In this document: one piece after another, positions 63,593 through 64,000 of the stretch | Numbering within the stretch: position 1 is the stretch's first letter | How the letters are laid out: each line of letters starts with the position of its first letter | NCBI GenBank assembly: GCA_905250025.1 | Contig: CAJNOJ010000110.1 | Location: forward strand, 248,001-312,000 | Reading direction: 5' to 3' | Source: Adineta ricciae | Taxonomy: Eukaryota; Rotifera; Eurotatoria; Adinetida; Adinetidae | Length of the DNA stretch: 64,000 bases | Made by a program: the position numbers and the translations under genes | The notes under the pieces: model-generated | Told to the model about the DNA's origin: nothing | Databases searched by the model: none | The model's input: the letters and a program-made list of their open reading frames with translations, nothing else

Positions 63593-64000
63593 CCATGCTG
63601 TCTCTGTTATTCCTTTCGCCTTTGATCAACTTCCAAACTGAACGGTTGGGTTTCCTTTTATTGTCGCTTCGACAGTCATGATCTTCTATTCATTCGACTA
63701 CCCAAAGAAACTAGATAAGAAAGTCTTATTATATGATTTGCTTCGAAACGAACATCTTTCATAGCGCTGCATGTGTTCAGAATACTGTTTGTATAGTCCA
63801 CGCGTCTGTAGTTACTAAGATAGAATTCCACCGACGGGTATATCGCTTTGAGAACTACTTCCACTAAATTCCCATGAAAGGACATCATGTACGTAGCCTA
63901 CAAAACAAAGATGATACTAAGCTCATATCACTTTTTCGGATTTCTTCAATTAGAAACATCATTATGCACAATACATTAGATCTTTTCGTGTAAGTTCTTG

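Larger units (their letters stand above)
61480..64000. other. Upstream of the synthetase; no gene recognised
   Basis: The synthetase reading frame enters from an intron whose acceptor is at 61480-61482, but no exon with A1/A2 motifs was found up to the window end. The region holds AT-rich DNA, a CG- and GGATTC-containing patch at 62605-62890 and a pair of related inverted-repeat segments near 63.2 and 63.55 kb. Confidence 0.55.

Noticed and set aside
63333-63641. 102-codon plus-strand frame over the repeat pair
   Set aside because: Overlaps the inverted-repeat element and shows no family features; the sequence is better explained as repeat DNA.
1-64000. tRNA, rRNA, CRISPR array or telomeric repeat
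   Set aside because: I looked for typical tRNA arms, rRNA-like blocks, regularly spaced repeats and telomere-like tandem repeats and found none that I could support; a covariance-model scan would be more sensitive.

Overview
The window is animal nuclear DNA that looks like a bdelloid rotifer. It is AT-rich. Genes are broken by many very short GT-AG introns, mostly 47-63 nt. It carries metazoan gene families (LAR-type receptor phosphatase, NPY/NPF-type GPCR, SLC4 transporter, OSBP, CPEB, Artemis, PGAP6, NACHO/TMEM35) beside genes of bacterial type, above all an NRPS-like poly(amino acid) synthetase that has gained short introns. Bdelloids are known for this mix; the genus cannot be fixed from sequence alone. 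I joined exons by hand, checking splice dinucleotides and reading phase.

Layout. 1-10.7 kb (+): a LAR-type receptor tyrosine phosphatase, with FN3 exons separated by large introns, one TM segment and two phosphatase domains. 11.1-11.5 kb (-): a small orphan gene. 12.5-13.9 kb (-): an NPY/NPF-like receptor. 15.8-22.5 kb (-): a 22-exon SLC4 bicarbonate transporter. 23.8-25.4 kb (+): a DegT/StrS-type PLP aminotransferase. 26.6-32.5 kb (-): acetoacetyl-CoA synthetase, whose 2.5 kb intron holds, on the opposite strand, a small secreted NPF-like peptide precursor. 32.7-46.6 kb: five more minus-strand genes in a row (TMEM35/NACHO-like, Artemis nuclease, PGAP6/TMEM8-like, OSBP, and an AS3MT-like methyltransferase lacking the catalytic cysteines). 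47.9-49.2 kb (+): intronless Misato. 50.8-53.2 kb (+): CPEB. 53.2-57.7 kb: mostly non-coding, with one unresolved, possibly decayed multi-exon gene on the minus strand. 57.7-61.5 kb (-): an A-T-(TM/left-handed beta-helix) synthetase resembling bacterial epsilon-poly-lysine synthetase (Pls). 61.5-64 kb: no gene recognised, but unusual CG-containing repeats and palindromes.

Most genes are unrelated housekeeping or signalling functions. Three points stand out. The Pls-like synthetase is the best candidate for an unusual acquired system. An NPF-like peptide and an NPY/NPF-class receptor lie within 17 kb of each other. The AS3MT-like protein keeps the methyltransferase fold but has lost the arsenic-binding cysteines.
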